From positions 6,994,001-7,058,000 of the forward strand of contig OX345640.1 of the NCBI GenBank assembly GCA_947044365.1: 64,000 nt of DNA, read 5' to 3'. This DNA is from Petrosia ficiformis (lineage: Eukaryota; Porifera; Demospongiae; Haplosclerida; Petrosiidae). Within the stretch, counting starts at the first letter, position 1; each line of letters begins with the position of its first letter. Below, one piece after another: positions 9,891 through 21,400 of the stretch. Below the pieces are notes generated by a model. It saw nothing but the letters and a program-made list of their open reading frames with translations, was not told the DNA's origin and did no database searches. The translations under genes were made by a program, and so were the position numbers.

Positions 9891-9925
9891 TTATGATATA
9901 TTATATACTGTGATGATTATAATTA

Positions 9926-10101
9926 TGTTAGATGTCCTAAACGGATCACACTAAAACTTATATTCCATGTTTGTTCATATTTCATGTGAGTTTGTAAACC
10001 ACTTGAATACATCAGTGATGATTCATGAATCTGACATACATCATTTTCAAAATTGAACTTGTTGTGTCAAAATCTGAGGTGTACACAACACTTAATACAG
10101 T
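9926..10101. other. Short unassigned spacer between Helentron and repeat R2
   Basis: AT-rich, no open frame of note; I see nothing assignable here. Confidence 0.4.
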
Positions 10102-10669
10102 TATTACTCTCCCCATGTAGTGTAGGCGGATAGGTATGGTAATCGTTATGTCTGTGTTTTTATTCTGGAAAAATGACATTTCAAACAGAGCAGTGGTAGA
10201 CTTCAAAATATACAAGGAAAAAAATATGTAGCAATTAAATATGTAGGAATTCTTCTAAAACCTTTTGTTTCTAAAGTTATGACAATTTTTTAAGCTCAGT
10301 GTTATCGTTTCACGACTTTAAGATCAAACAAGGGCAATAATGAAAGCAAATATGGACACACAAAACACTAATGATCCTGTTTCATGGCTGTCGCTACCGA
10401 AGAAACACTTCTAACTGAAGTAATGGTTGCTCCCACATCACCATTGATGCAAGATAGAGAGCTAGCTAGCTTCACCTACAGAAATAAACACGAGATGGAG
10501 GTGATTCAATACATTTCACAATTTGGAGACTTTATAGGTAGACTAGACAACTTCATTGTTTTTCAAATTATTAATGATTACCATTTGGAAGTAACAACAG
10601 CTTACATTACATTTTCATTTCATTTTTGAAATATTTATTTTTTGGAAAGTAACATACAACTTATATATA

Positions 10670-10710
<41 letters not shown>
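10102..10710 (+). repeat. Interspersed repeat R, copy 2
   Basis: Same order of blocks as copy 1: TGTAGGCGGATAGG hairpin remnant, GACTTCAAAATATACAAGG, TTTCTAAAGTTATGACAA, ATATGGACACAC, CATCACCATTGATGCAAGA. It also ends in a (TA)n tract (about 10,672-10,710). The 5' hairpin and TGTG tract are more decayed than in copies 1 and 3. Confidence 0.7.
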
Positions 10711-10714
<4 letters not shown>

Positions 10715-11007
10715 ATACCGCCAAACATCTAAGTAAATCACAGGTTTATAAAACAGATTGTGGTCAGATATAAGACCTGCAGTGGAAAAAGAGTACATGA
10801 AAACAAATGCTTACTTTCTCCTAAGTGCATCAGACATCAACAAAGGTTTCTTTTTTCGTGAAATAATTATAACACATCTAGTACTATCTATATCGGTTAT
10901 AATCACCACGCCCTCGGTCTACGGCCTTACATTCCATGTTATAGCGTATATATTATATATTATATCTATTCACAAAAATATAGATAAAGTGCTTTACAAG
11001 GCTAAAC

Positions 11008-11140
11008 TTTTTTCTTCGGTTCTCCTGGTATTTGCACGGTGAATACTCTCATCGGCCTGCTCTGTAATGAAAATTCACTGCGAGCCATGGGTGTACTATA
11101 GTATGTAGAATTGGGTCCTATTATTATAAGCCGAACTGTG
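11008..11140 (-). pseudogene. Decayed C-terminal copy of the 164-aa Glu-rich gene
   Basis: The minus strand reads SEFSLQSRPMRVFTVQIP then GEPKKK, closely matching the C-terminus of the gene at 11,444-11,938 (REFTLHSRPMRVFTVQIP, GEPAKK). Further upstream in another frame LLSHSSAYNNRTQFY matches SSHSSPYNRTYFY, so a frameshift separates the two blocks. The acidic N-terminal half is absent. This is a tandem relic of the neighbouring gene. Confidence 0.65.
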
Positions 11141-11443
11141 AGACAACAGATAGAAAAGATAAGTAAGAAACAGAAGAAGCCATGATACAAAAGACAACAG
11201 AGAAAGTGTAATAGAGATGGAGAGTGGAGAAATGATGGATAGAGTGAAGGTGGACATCAACTTGGTCATTATAATTACTGTGTCCAATTTTCTTCCTTCA
11301 CAAAAACTAATGATTATAATTATTTTCAAAATTAATTATATTTACTTTGAAATAACATATTTTTCGTTAAAATAATATTTACTTATATAATTATATATTT
11401 ATATTTATCATATATATTCACCAAAAATTATCTATATACAGTT

Positions 11444-11938
11444 TTAGTCCAGCCATAAGGCTAATCTAAGTCTTTTTTTTGCAGGTTCTCCTTGTGGGAT
11501 TTGCACAGTGAAAACTCTCATTGGCCTGCTGTGTAAAGTAAATTCCCTGGGTGTCGCAATTTGTGGCCTACTATTATAAAAATAGGTCCTGTTATAAGGC
11601 GAACTATGAGAGGATGTTCGAGGCCTTTTTGGCGTAAATGCCAGTGGTAGTTTTTCTAACTCTTCGTCTGGCTCCTCAAACGACAGCAATAATTCATTGT
11701 CTATTTTCAAATCATTCTCTTCGGCTTGCTTCTGCTCTTCTCCCTCTTGCTTTTGCTCTTCTTCCGTTTGGTTCTGCTCTTCCTCTTGCTCTTCTTCCAT
11801 TTGGCTCTGCTGTTCTGCCCCTTGCTTTTGCTCTTCTTCCATTTGGTTCTGCTGTTCTTCCTCTTGCTTCTGCTGTTCTTCCTCTTGCTTCTCTTCCTCT
11901 GCTTCTATCCTTTCTTCTTTTTCCTCTCTTTGGGCCAT
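11444..11938 (-). CDS. Unrecognised 164-aa Glu/Gln-rich coiled-coil protein
   Basis: I do not recognise the family. Residues 1-75 are almost only E, Q and K with imperfect 7-10-residue repeats (QKQEEEQQ, NQMEEEQ), a probable charged coiled coil. Residues about 80-164 form a distinct basic tail with FTPKRPRTSS (possible nuclear signal), a Tyr/Arg segment (SPYNRTYFYNSRPQ), the block SRPMRVFTVQIPQGEP, and AKKRLRLALWLD at the end. That block survives in the decayed copy at 11,008-11,140, so the tail is the conserved part. The ATG at 11,936-11,938 lies 34 bp after a TATAAAA box, so the 5' leader must be very short. It is divergently arranged with the 177-aa gene at 12,240. It could be a host orphan gene or cargo of a mobile unit bounded by repeats R2 and R3. 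Confidence 0.6.
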   Translation of the reverse strand: MAQREEKEERIEAEEEKQEEEQQKQEEEQQNQMEEEQKQGAEQQSQMEEEQEEEQNQTEEEQKQEGEEQKQAEENDLKIDNELLLSFEEPDEELEKLPLAFTPKRPRTSSHSSPYNRTYFYNSRPQIATPREFTLHSRPMRVFTVQIPQGEPAKKRLRLALWLD

Positions 11939-12239
11939 TGCGCACTGATCATTACGCTTGGTAAAGCGTCATTTTATACTTATCAACTACAATCTCATTG
12001 GTCGCATTTCGCGTAATTTCATTGGTCTATTCGTTGCGCGCCATTGCGGTCCTTTGAGGATCACTTCGAGTTCTCACCTCAGACCTAGAGGATCACTTTG
12101 AGTTCTCACCTCAGTGCATCACTTATTTGTTTAGGCGGGTTTAGGTTTAATTTCATTGGTTAAATCTGAAATGATCTTCCTAAATTTAGCTATAAATAAG
12201 CATCACCAGAGAGACTCTAACATTCGCAATTAATTCAGT
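11939..12239. promoter_or_regulatory. Shared bidirectional promoter of the divergent gene pair
   Basis: The 300 bp between the two start codons has a TATA box for each side: TATAAAA on the minus strand at 11,972-11,978 and TATAAATA on the plus strand at 12,191-12,198. Three ATTGG (inverted CCAAT) boxes lie at 11,997-12,001, 12,021-12,025 and 12,155-12,159. In the middle a ~27-bp block (GGATCACTT, GAGTTCTCACCTCAG) occurs twice in tandem around 12,057-12,116 and is a candidate regulator-binding repeat. TATA plus CCAAT on both sides is the layout of strongly co-transcribed pairs. Confidence 0.65.
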
Positions 12240-12773
12240 ATGGAGGCCGAGGCTCTAGTAGAAACGAAGAAAATCGTTGAAAGGTTGGAAGAAACTATAA
12301 AGCAGATGGCAGAAACAATAAAACAGCAACAAGAACAGATAGAAGAGATAAGAAGTAAAGAAACAGAAGAAGCTGAAACACCAGAAGCGGCAGTCAAAAG
12401 AAAGCGTGATAGAAAAGGACAATACATTCAATCGAGCAGTAAAGATGGATTAAATGGAGATGGAGAACAGCAATGGAGTGGAGAACAGCAATTCAATGGA
12501 GAACAGCAATGGAGTGGAGAACAGCAATTCAATGGAGAACAGCAATGGAGCAACAGAGGTGGAGGACAGCAATGGAGCAACAGAGGTGGAGGACACCAAT
12601 GGAGCAACAGAGGTGGAGGACAGCTATGGAGCAACAGAGGTGGAGGACAGCAATGGAGTAACAGAGGTAGAGGGCATCAATGGAGTAACAGAGGTGGAGG
12701 AAAGAAATGGAGCAACAGAAGTAGACAAAGGAGGCAAAGAGGAGGGAAATATTTTATTTCTTTTAACTTATAA
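12240..12773 (+). CDS. Unrecognised 177-aa coiled-coil / RGG-repeat protein
   Basis: I do not recognise the family. Residues 1-40 form a heptad-like helix (VETKKIVERLEETIKQMAE), then an acidic stretch and a basic KRKRDRKGQ patch. Residues about 76-170 are low complexity: four alternating GEQQWS/GEQQFN units followed by about eight 9-aa units of the type NRGGGQQWS. RGG boxes with aromatic residues usually bind RNA and favour condensates, so RNA binding is a reasonable inference. The ATG follows TATAAATA by about 42 bp. An AATAAA lies at 12,820-12,825, about 50 bp after the stop. Being divergent from the acidic 164-aa gene, the two products (one acidic, one basic) may act together. Confidence 0.6.
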   Translation: MEAEALVETKKIVERLEETIKQMAETIKQQQEQIEEIRSKETEEAETPEAAVKRKRDRKGQYIQSSSKDGLNGDGEQQWSGEQQFNGEQQWSGEQQFNGEQQWSNRGGGQQWSNRGGGHQWSNRGGGQLWSNRGGGQQWSNRGRGHQWSNRGGGKKWSNRSRQRRQRGGKYFISFNL

Positions 12774-13111
12774 CAAACACATAAATAACTTAATTTTTTT
12801 CCCTTTTTCATTATTTAAAAATAAATTAAAGTATTCAACGGTTCAGAGGGTAGTGGTTGTACAAAGACAGTGAGACTGAGGAAAAGCAAAAGAGCATAAC
12901 ATTTTTTTAAAGTAACAGTAAATAATTAGATTTACATATAAATATATATATAATCACAAATGATTACTGATCAATCAGCACTAAAAATATGTAATCACTT
13001 TTGATTCATCAACACTTTTGTTTAACACCCTAGTCAAAATTGTCACCTCAAATTAATGAGATTCTCTGTGTAACTAACGTCCTTTCATCGAAAGTGCGCT
13101 TTAAAAATGTA
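12774..13111. other. 3' region of the 177-aa gene and AT-rich spacer
   Basis: It contains the AATAAA polyadenylation signal at 12,820-12,825 and otherwise AT-rich sequence without a convincing gene. Confidence 0.4.
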
Positions 13112-13790
13112 ATTACCCTCGCGGCGTAGCGTAGGCGGAAGGGTACGGTAATCGTTTTGTCTGTGTGTCTGTGTGTCTGTGTGTTAGCAATTTTTCTGGA
13201 AAAATAAAAACATTGACATTTCAAAAGAGGTACTGGTAGACTTCAAATTATACAAGGAAAAAAAATAACGTAGGAATTCTTCTTAAACCTTTCGGTTATA
13301 AAGTTATCACAATGTTTATAACTCACGATTACTGTTTCCAGACTTGAGAAGACTCGTGGAGGCATCTGGACACATCAAAACATAACTACTCCTGTATCAT
13401 GACTATCGCTAGCAAAGCACTACATAAAAGCAAACAAAATTTGGGTAGTGGTTGCTACAACATCGAGTACTGGCTCCAAGCATTCTCCATTACTTTCAAA
13501 CTCCGCCTATTTCAATTTCAAGTCATGTGCTGTGCACGTTACTCGAACGTCAGCAGTTTTGAGGAGTGAGGACCTGTCTATGCTGTCTTTGTGGAATATT
13601 TCACAAGACGAATTGAGGATCTTTCTTTCTTCTTTCAGATAATACAGAGACTAAAATGTAAGACTTATAGTATAGACAAGGAAGAGACTAGTATAATCAT
13701 ACTAAGTAATAAGTAGTGACATGTTAGTTTATATAATTTATATATATATATATATATTATATATATATATCTATATCTATTATAATATTA
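13112..13790 (+). repeat. Interspersed repeat R, copy 3
   Basis: The 5' half (GC-rich hairpin with GTAGCGTAGGCGG, TGTG tract, GACTTCAAATTATACAAGG, GTAGGAATTCTTCTTAAACC) is nearly identical to copy 1. The 3' half diverges but keeps short blocks (GGACACA, CTATCGCTAGC) and the terminal TA tract (about 13,740-13,790). Confidence 0.65.
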
Positions 13791-15312
13791 TTATAAAAAC
13801 TAACATGCCAGTACGGTTTTATAACTTAATATGTTTTATACACAAACTAAACAATCTGAAGTAAACATTCTCATTATTATATGACCATACAAACGAGCAA
13901 TGATAATTATAATCTTTTGGCATATTATATTTCGAAATTATAGTTTGTATTACCTTGCCACGTAGGCGAGGGTCCCGTCCCGACGGTATTCATATTTGAT
14001 TTGTTATTTGGAATGTTTAAGTTGCCTAGTAATTAACACCCTCACATCATTACATAGGGAGAGGATTACTGTAATCAGGTTGTGTGTAAGTAAATAAATA
14101 AATGTGTTACTATAACAATAACTACAAACACTAGTGATGTGTTTAATATAACAATATATATGAAATGAAATAACAAGTAAAGCATGTTATATAAGGACTT
14201 TTGATTCTAGAACTATAACTGTTTTAGCTACTAACATTTGCTATCTTCAATGGATAACACTTCTGGTATATAAGTAAACACATCAACAAATATTTCATAT
14301 TGTTAGTTGGTCATTCCTATCAAGACACTATATGAAGCCTAGTGACATTGAGGTAGTGACACTTACAAATTATAACATACACATAATATCTAAGACCCAA
14401 AAAACCACGCCCATTATACTACAAATTCTTTGATAATTTCCTATGCATAAGGTTTAATAATAACAGCTATAGATATGGTCGCTTTACATGAGACTCAATC
14501 TATAATTATATTTATGTCAAATTTGTGTTATTATGTAGAAAATGGAAGTTGCATCATTCTTGATGTAGTCTCATGTCAGGTTCACCTCTATGTGAAGTGT
14601 CTGCATTGTTAATATTCATCTGTTCATTGTGAGTACATTACGTAATATTGATCTACAAACTAATCTTGTTATATTCCTGATATGTAGACTATGTTCTCAT
14701 TAATAATACATTATTATATGTAGCCATATTGTAATGGTTACTAGTATGATTATAATACAATGATACATAAATTACATGTAAACATGACCTACTAAATGAC
14801 CAGTAGAGTTTAATACTATATATCTGGCCAAAATATAATGTAAATATTATTATTATTTAAATGATAAGAGGGGGAGTTATGAGAAGAAAGTAGATTATTG
14901 AGTTTCTGCACACGAAAATGAAACTTCTCAACTCAGTAATAATTATTCACATATAATACATTTTTCCTATCATTGCTTTTCTTATATCAAGTGATCATGA
15001 AGTAATAATTATCTAAAATCCTTTGCATTATGAATTCGTTTAGATATCAGGTGTAAAAGACTTGTATATTTCTAAGCTAATGTTCTGAAGTCGTAATTCA
15101 ATGATTGTAATTAAATTGATTACTTCCTGTGGTTGACCTGTTCTATGACCAAATGATCAGAGGAAATATGATCACCTGTTGGTTAAGTTGTAAAATAGTT
15201 CATTATCTCAAAAATATAACTACAGCTTACAACATGATGTAATTACTAAACAGATTATATCAAAGGTCAAATAGCAGAAGTCATGAATCTCATTTAAATT
15301 ATACTCATTTAC
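13791..15312. other. Intron-like AT-rich stretch, partly homologous to 360-780
   Basis: No exon is recognisable. It includes a short GC patch (13,956-13,990) and the duplicated block at about 14,050-14,640. If exons 1257-1406 and 1-74 belong to gene A, this is part of its interrupted intron. Confidence 0.4.
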
Positions 15313-15411
15313 CTCATCCTGTGCTTCAACGTTTCCACCATGAGCAAGTAAAGCATTAATAGTATCAATATCTCCTCTTTCAGATGCCCAGTGTAAAGGG
15401 GTCTTTTTGTA
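15313..15411 (-). CDS. Gene A ankyrin exon, module 3 (recent duplicate)
   Basis: 99 bp, [20 protein letters not shown] then LLAHGGNVEAQDE; last intact exon assigned to gene A. If the donor is not used the frame runs about 30 more codons to a stop at about 15,220. Confidence 0.8.
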
Positions 15412-18400
15412 CTGTAACATGTAATAATATTTACATGACAAATATTTGTAGTGACATATACAAATAATTTGTAATACATGTATCTCCAATTATGTGATAA
15501 TTGAGAATGATTTGCTCCTGTATATAGAGGTTTTGAAGTATGTACTGAACAATTATAAACACCACTATATTAAGAATAATAGGTAAGATAACGTTACATC
15601 AGAGGAAATATGAGAAAATGATTCATTAAGATATGATGTGTAGAATAAATAATTTTCTCACAAAGTATGACAGCAAGTAATAGTAAGTATCTGTAATTAA
15701 AAACAGACGCATCAACTCTTTGATTACTTACTGAACAGATTATATCAAATGTCAAATATCAGAAGTCAAGAATCTCATTTAAATTATACTCATTTACCTT
15801 ATCCTGTGCTTCAACATTACCACCATGAGCAAGTAAAGCATTAATAGTATCAATATCTCCTTTTTCAGATGCCCAGTGTAAAGGGGTCTTTTTGTGCTGT
15901 AACATGTAATATATTTACATAACGAATATTATTATTACACAAATAAGTTGGTATACATGTGACTCTAGTTATAAATTATAATTGTACTATAATGATTAAT
16001 AGTGAAGTATAATTATATCCAGTAACTACAAGTTATATAAACAATGATTACTTTTGACAGTGATAAATATATAATGATTATTATAATAACTTATTTAACT
16101 ATATAGTTATAATGTATATTATAAGTATAGCAACTGGTTTGATATTCAAAATTGATAAGAAGAATATGAAATCAAGAATGCTACTTGAATAGTCATGTAT
16201 TTAATTAAGTGGAAAGTCCATACTTTATTAGTCAGGTTAAAACCATAATTTCAGTTATAGTTTGTGGATATTATTCAATCAATATACGTGTGCTTGATTA
16301 ATTGAACTTAGAAATTTCTCACAAATACATTGTATTACACATGGGGATGAGGTGTGCTGGGATGTTCCATCAATTAATGGACATGACACATAATAGAATG
16401 CACACTCAAGCTGCCATATTACCAAGCAGGAAGAAACTGAACTGCTTATAAAAACTGCAAACTAATAATAATGGAAAACAAATACTATAATATGTTATTG
16501 GATTTCATACATCACTATAAAGCAATTATAGAGATACTTTTTCCTCCTTATATCTTCTGTACTTCTTATGAAAAATATGCAGTGCTTATTCATGAAGAAT
16601 TATTAAGAGCTTTATGTATTTTACAACTGTTCTGATTAGTAGGTCTCAATGATGGCAATATTTTAGTGACTGTGGATGTGAAAATCAGTCATTTGTAAAA
16701 TAAGAATTATGCTCGTTTCTCAGCTATTTTGGACAGGTATCTTCCTAAACTTGGAATGCTGGTATGACAACAGTTGCTCTTCCTGTGAGCCAGATATTGT
16801 TGGCCAAGTGTGCAAAATCATGGAATAACGAACACTTAAGTATAAGTGTTTGACAAAATTCTTATTTTACAAATGACTGATTTTCACATCCATGATCACA
16901 TATTGCCAAACTATAAACAATACAGTGAACTACATATAGTATTGTAAATACATTAATTATGTGATTTCAAATAAATAACTCACATCATCACACATGTTAG
17001 AGTTAGCTCCATTCTTTACTAATCCTTCAATAACATCAGCGTAGTTCATTTTCACTGCTACATACAGAGCCTCATCCTATAGTAACATGTTATTATCATA
17101 ATTATCACTATAGTAAACTTTACTAGTTCTTTTTATAATCAATCTTTACTTACAAGATTATGAAGTTTTTTATTTCCTCCATTCTTAATAGATTTCTCGA
17201 TATCTTCATGATTGTTTTTACTCAGTGCTTCAATCACAGCTTTGTCCTATAATAATAATATAATTATTATGATAAGTATCAAACAACTATTATCTTGTTA
17301 ATGATATAATTATGTACAGAGAATGATTGATAATTTATAAATGGTCATATTCATATGTACTTTTTTATGGATATCACAATTACAGCTTATTTTTGTAATT
17401 TTCCATGTATATCTAGACATAGACTTGTAATGTGTATAAAAGAATATATCTACACATGATTTATCAAAATATAAATGATAGTAATACCAGGAATATACCC
17501 TTCAGATTAGTGAATGTAATTAATAGTGTTTTCCATAACAACAAGGAAGTATATTTTAATTGATTTATTTCAAGGGATTTCCTGAAAGACTTTGAAGCAC
17601 ATAACAATAAATACAAATAACTTTCAGTGTAATAATTATAGTTCTGTTTAATTAATATAATATGTGTTCCTTTCATGTTATGGATTCATTTAATTCATTA
17701 TCATATTATCTGATACATATTATATGTATACATAATATATTATTGTATGGTTGTAATCGACAATTCTGAGTACATGTATTCATCAGCTCATATCCGCGTA
17801 CAACCACCTATCAGATTAATACACTCATACTTGTTTGATATAATGATCATCAATATTCACTAAAATTAATATTAACAATGAAGATAATTCCATATCACTG
17901 GTACATTAATGTAATTCTGCTGTTATCAAGTGAACCAGGAGCCCATAATGATGTTGACCACAAAGCGTAAGAGTAGGAGCGGTAAACGACCACGCATTTA
18001 ATTAAATTGGTCAAACTGACCATCTGTTATTATTTTTAGAACCCACATGTATACGCCTTCGTTAAACATGGCGTCTACGATCTCCAAGGCTAGCTATCAA
18101 ATGAACACGTCTGGAGGCAGAAATGAAGTCACCTACTATCAGGAAAGTGAGAGCATGCTTTGGGGAAGCCGAGAAATAATTGTTTAGTCCTATTCAAGAG
18201 TGTTAGACATCATTGCCTTCTGTCATTGCAATGGCTTCACTAGGAATATCTTCATAGTCTACACGAGCCTGAATATCATTCAATTCTTTTCTCTGTTACA
18301 AAGGAAACATAGTCAATGTAGTATATAGTAGCTGTTCATTTTCTAGAAGCCATATTTAACGAATGCGTATACACATGGGTTCAGTCAGACAGATAGTTTG

Positions 18401-21400
18401 ACCAATTTAATTAAATGCATGGTTGCTTACCGCTCCTACTCTTACGATTTGCGGTCAATGTCATTATGGGCTCCTGATTGAACCGAATATTATGTACCAT
18501 AATTCCAAAGACACCTCCTGAATAAATGCTTTCCAGTTTAGAAGGTTTTGTAAAGGGATAGGAAAAAGGAAATGCTTGACCTTAATTATATGCCTGGGTG
18601 TGGTACATTATAACATGTTGTTATTCATAACTGGTAAGTACACAGTCCAGGAGATGATGTATGAGAAATATAAATGCTATTATGTCACTTATAATTTGAG
18701 GGCAATTGAGAAGAAATTTACAAATTGAAAAAAAAATTCTACCTGAATGAACAACCACCAGACTCATTATATCACCAAGTGAAGGAACCAAGAAAAAAAT
18801 CTCCGCCTGGCTGTATATTTGAGGATGCACATTATGTAACATAATTAATGAAACAACATGAAAGATGCTCACTCTACGTGATATAATATATAGTATTGAG
18901 AAAATGTCACTAGCCAGTATTATAGAAATAAAGTCTACTTGAAACTATCATATTTAGTCATCATTATTAGTTTAATGTACCTTCATTTGTTGATTTTTAA
19001 GAGCTTCAATGACTTCATCTCCTTTAGCTATGTCAAGAGGTGTCTCTCCAAACTGTAATAATAAATATCAATGTAATAAACCATTCTTCATGTAGTATTA
19101 TAATTATAAAAGTATTGAATATAATTATGATTATATAATTAAAACATCAATCATTACTGGATGAATATACTATCACTAAAGGACACTTACAATACCCCTA
19201 CTCTCATGTATAATATACATGTATATCTTTCCTCACTGACCCAATCAAATTAAATATCTATACTTATGTTACTTGTCCTATATATAATAGTTATTACATG
19301 TGGTTTATCATATAAACACAATATAGTATCATTTGAGTATAACCTGAGGGATTATTAATATCACTGAGTGTATTTCATATAAACTACATCTAAGTAATTT
19401 AGTTTGAAAGGTTTCCATTATGATAATGATCATGTAATATACAGTTCACTGGTAAATATAGACTATTTGTGTAATATACAGATATTGTCCAGTAAATAGT
19501 GTACTTTCATTGATTCCTGTAATGTTCTGACTTTTCACAATACTAAATTATAATAGTCCATGTAGATACATAGGCTAATGACAATTGACTATTTGATAAA
19601 ATGAATTACATCCCTTGTGATTACTATATGTTTACTATATGGTTAATTATGTTATTGAGCTATCTAATGAAAACATATAATTACAATACATAATTGTTTA
19701 CCTTATCCACTGCATGAACATATCCAAAATGTGATATGAGAGTATTGACAATATCAGCTTTACCATTCATAGAAGCAAAATGTAATGGAGTGTGTTTATC
19801 CTATAGGAGGTAACATTCAGGGTATAAATGTTTACAAGTGGTTATAGAGAGAGTATTACTCTTTTAAAAAGCTCTAATAATCAGTTTTAAATATAACATC
19901 ATTCTACTGTATTCATTAACTAGTCACAACTTCTATATGATTTAATTCATTTTGTCCAAACTGGTTTGATGAAACTTGTAACAGTCATGAATTTAATAAT
20001 ACATTGTTTGTGAATATGGTACGATACTTTATAATTATGAAAAATTATTTTATTATGCTACTCATAAATGTGTACATACCAAATATTAGAAAGTGCTATG
20101 TGTTTATAATATAGAAATAGTGGTATAAAAATACAGTCCACATTGCAATGGAACCTGAACTAGTTACTAGTTCTGTCACACAAGAAACATCTCTACTGAT
20201 GTTTTATTTTTCACATTTTCAGTTATCATTCTTATGTAAACATGTAACAAATCAGTAGTGAGATATTGGAATATTTGTGTAATGTATGGAGGTATCAGAA
20301 ATACATGTACAATACTGTTATGATTGTAGAGTAGATTGAGAGACTTTAGAAGAGACTCATATACTAGCTAGATTATACAATGTGTTACATAATAGAAATA
20401 AACAAACAGCTCGAGGTCTATTATATAGTATAGTAACAAATACAAGTTTATTGTTGTATTGTTCTCTATACAACAAATAGTAGAGAAACAGCTGAACTAT
20501 CAACACACTTTATATGACTGTATTCATTAATTAGCTTAATGATATTAGTACTGGTCTTGTGTAATACATTTGTTTATGAGTGATATAATACATTTTATAA
20601 TATATTTATTTATATATCCAGATATTGGAATATTTGTGTGAACTATCAAATGAAAATGTATTTGTTTACCTCATCCACTGCATGAATATCTCCTCCATGA
20701 GATATTAGTAGACTAAGAGTATCAGTATTACCACTCTCAGAAGCATAATGTAAGGCTGTCCGTTTACTCTATAGGAGATACAATTCCTCATATAAATCTG
20801 ATAGATCTGGTTTTATTAAAAAGCATTTATATGATCACTGAATAGACACATATACTAGCTGAATGACACTATTATATACCATTAACTATGTATTACACAG
20901 TGGATATAGACAAACAGCTCAAGGCCTATTATATAATCATAGCAATAAATACAAGTTCCTCATTCTATACACTTGTTATCTATATAAGAAATAATCATTA
21001 TAACAACAGCTGAACTATCAACACACTTTTATATGACTATGTTCACTAATTAGATTAATGATATCAGTACTGGTCTTGTGTTTAGATATTAATACATTTC
21101 TTTATGAGTGATATAATACATTTTGTACAAGAGAAAGCATATAGGAAAACATTCATGTCTATTATATGCCAGAGATACCATACAGGATCAACACAGATTG
21201 AGTGTTCTGAATGCAAAGAGTAGATGGTTTCACATAGATTCTTGTGCAAATTAGTGATGTTTTAGTTTCATATTTTGAGATACTGGTTTAGTTTAATTAA
21301 CTAAAACTAGAAATGCAAATACTAATATGTTGGTTGAAATTTGAGGAATTATACTGAAATGATGATAATCAAAACTATACATCCATTTGCACTGCTTGCA

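Larger units (their letters stand above)
2040..9925 (+). mobile_element. Helentron-type rolling-circle DNA transposon, apparently autonomous
   Basis: One 7-kb ORF carries the full Helentron set: OTU, HUH Rep, PIF1-like helicase and a C-terminal endonuclease. It is followed by a short 3' region with a perfect 13-bp-stem hairpin (9389-9417) and a 46-50-bp minisatellite (about 9425-9890). Helentrons and their non-autonomous relatives often carry short tandem repeats near an end. The outer boundaries are inferred: the left edge is the end of the TA tract of repeat R1 and the right edge is the end of the minisatellite. I could not identify terminal repeats or a TT insertion site with confidence. 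The unbroken ORF suggests a young, possibly active copy. Confidence 0.8.

Noticed and set aside
11638..12016. Plus-strand Leu/Ser/Cys-rich frames over the Glu-rich gene
   Set aside because: Antisense shadows of the E/Q codon repeats; the minus frame has the promoter and a conserved tail.
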